The position numbers and the translations under genes are program-made. A DNA stretch of 7,131 bases from Myxococcales bacterium (GTDB lineage Bacteria; Myxococcota_C; UBA6777), in contig JALTMC010000893.1 in assembly GCA_027005175.1 (NCBI GenBank), positions 1-7,131 of the forward strand. Direction: 5' to 3'. Numbering within the stretch: position 1 is the stretch's first letter; each line of letters starts with the position of its first letter. Shown here piece by piece: positions 6,701 to 7,131 of the stretch. The notes beneath the pieces are model-generated. The model saw nothing but the letters and a program-made list of their open reading frames with translations. It was not told where the DNA came from and ran no database searches.

Positions 6701-7131
6701 AGGGGATACTTGTTTTGTTGGACGATCAGGAGAACCGGGTCCATCGGTTTTGCCTTGCAGGGTTGGGGAGCCAGCATCTGTTGTTGTTCGAGGGGCAGGA
6801 TTCTTTTTCAATTTACTTTGAATTAACTTCAGCCATCCCGCTTTTGTTTTGGGCTTCACTGCATCAGGTTTATCCTGTCCTGCATCAGAGCGATGGTCCG
6901 CTGACTCTTTCTGGGGTAAGGCTTCGTAAGGAGGACGCTCAGAGACAGTATGAGAGGCCCGAATCGGAACTGCCGGTAACCTCTTCATCACTGCCGGTAA
7001 CCTCTTCATCACTGCCGGTAGCCTCTTCGTCACGGCAGGAGTTCGCTTTTCCCGTTTCTGTGGTTGGGTCTGTTTGGACTGTTTCAGTTGGGAAAACAAG
7101 ACCAAAGAGACAATCAACAAAACCCCGATCA
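6686..7131 (-). CDS. Unrecognised membrane-anchored Lys/Pro-rich protein, C-terminal part (runs off right edge)
   Basis: The minus-strand frame ends with TAA at 6686-6688 and is open to the window edge, giving about 147 visible residues. The first codons read IGVLLIVSLVLFSQL, a hydrophobic segment. A TTG at 7120 could be a start but would cut into this helix, so the true start is probably outside the window. The helix is followed by a strongly basic stretch (QPQKREKR) and tandem KRLPAVM heptads, then a hydrophilic Pro/Lys/Asp/Thr-rich tail with one amphipathic patch (AGWLKLIQSKLKK). The basic flank suggests, by the positive-inside rule, that the tail is cytoplasmic; a single N-terminal anchor with an extracytoplasmic tail is also possible. 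I see no catalytic motif and recognise no family. Confidence 0.65.
   Translation of the reverse strand, partial: IGVLLIVSLVLFSQLKQSKQTQPQKREKRTPAVTKRLPAVMKRLPAVMKRLPAVPIRASHTVSERPPYEALPQKESADHRSDAGQDKPDAVKPKTKAGWLKLIQSKLKKNPAPRTTTDAGSPTLQGKTDGPGSPDRPTKQVSPPAQR
6969..7031. repeat. Three in-frame 21-bp tandem repeats
   Basis: Units lie at 6969-6989, 6990-7010 and 7011-7031, with a partial degenerate fourth from 7032. The first two are identical and the third differs at two bases. On the minus strand each unit encodes one heptad (consensus KRLPAVM), so copy-number changes would keep the reading frame. Confidence 0.9.

Overview
This looks like ordinary chromosomal DNA from a bacterium. By eye the base composition is balanced, genes are densely packed, and the purine-rich Shine-Dalgarno (SD) sites before cysD and the rhomboid gene are canonical, which makes Bacteroidota less likely. 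I cannot place the organism from this window. The glucose-6-phosphate isomerase is the roughly 526-residue form I associate with cyanobacteria-like sequences, and the ATP sulfurylase is the two-subunit CysD/CysN type with a fused C-terminal domain.

Layout: (1) Positions 1-339, minus strand: the N-terminal 113 residues of a rhomboid-family intramembrane protease that runs off the left edge. (2) Positions 340-590: a divergent control region with candidate promoters both ways and a 17-codon leader ORF (544-597), rich in Met/Cys near its start, that overlaps the cysD start codon. (3) 591-3587: cysD and cysN, abutting with no spacer; they encode the two subunits of sulfate adenylyltransferase. CysN carries a C-terminal APS-kinase-like (CysC-like) domain that has lost its P-loop. 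(4) 3690-5270: pgi. (5) 5464-6432: a short glmU-like gene with the uridylyltransferase domain but without most of the acetyltransferase domain. (6) 6433-6685: a convergent intergenic gap. (7) 6686-7131, minus strand: the C-terminal part of an unrecognised membrane-anchored, Lys/Pro-rich protein with an in-frame 21-bp tandem repeat, running off the right edge.

Functional picture: CysD and CysN activate sulfate to adenylyl sulfate. Pgi interconverts glucose-6-phosphate and fructose-6-phosphate, and fructose-6-phosphate is the entry point to the UDP-GlcNAc pathway in which GlmU acts last. The two modules share a strand, but there is a gap of about 100 bp before pgi and about 190 bp before glmU, so co-transcription is not shown.

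I see no CRISPR array, transposon, phage, toxin-antitoxin or defence cassette, and no tRNA or rRNA. The points most worth checking are the leader ORF before cysD, the degenerate kinase domain of CysN, and the truncated GlmU.
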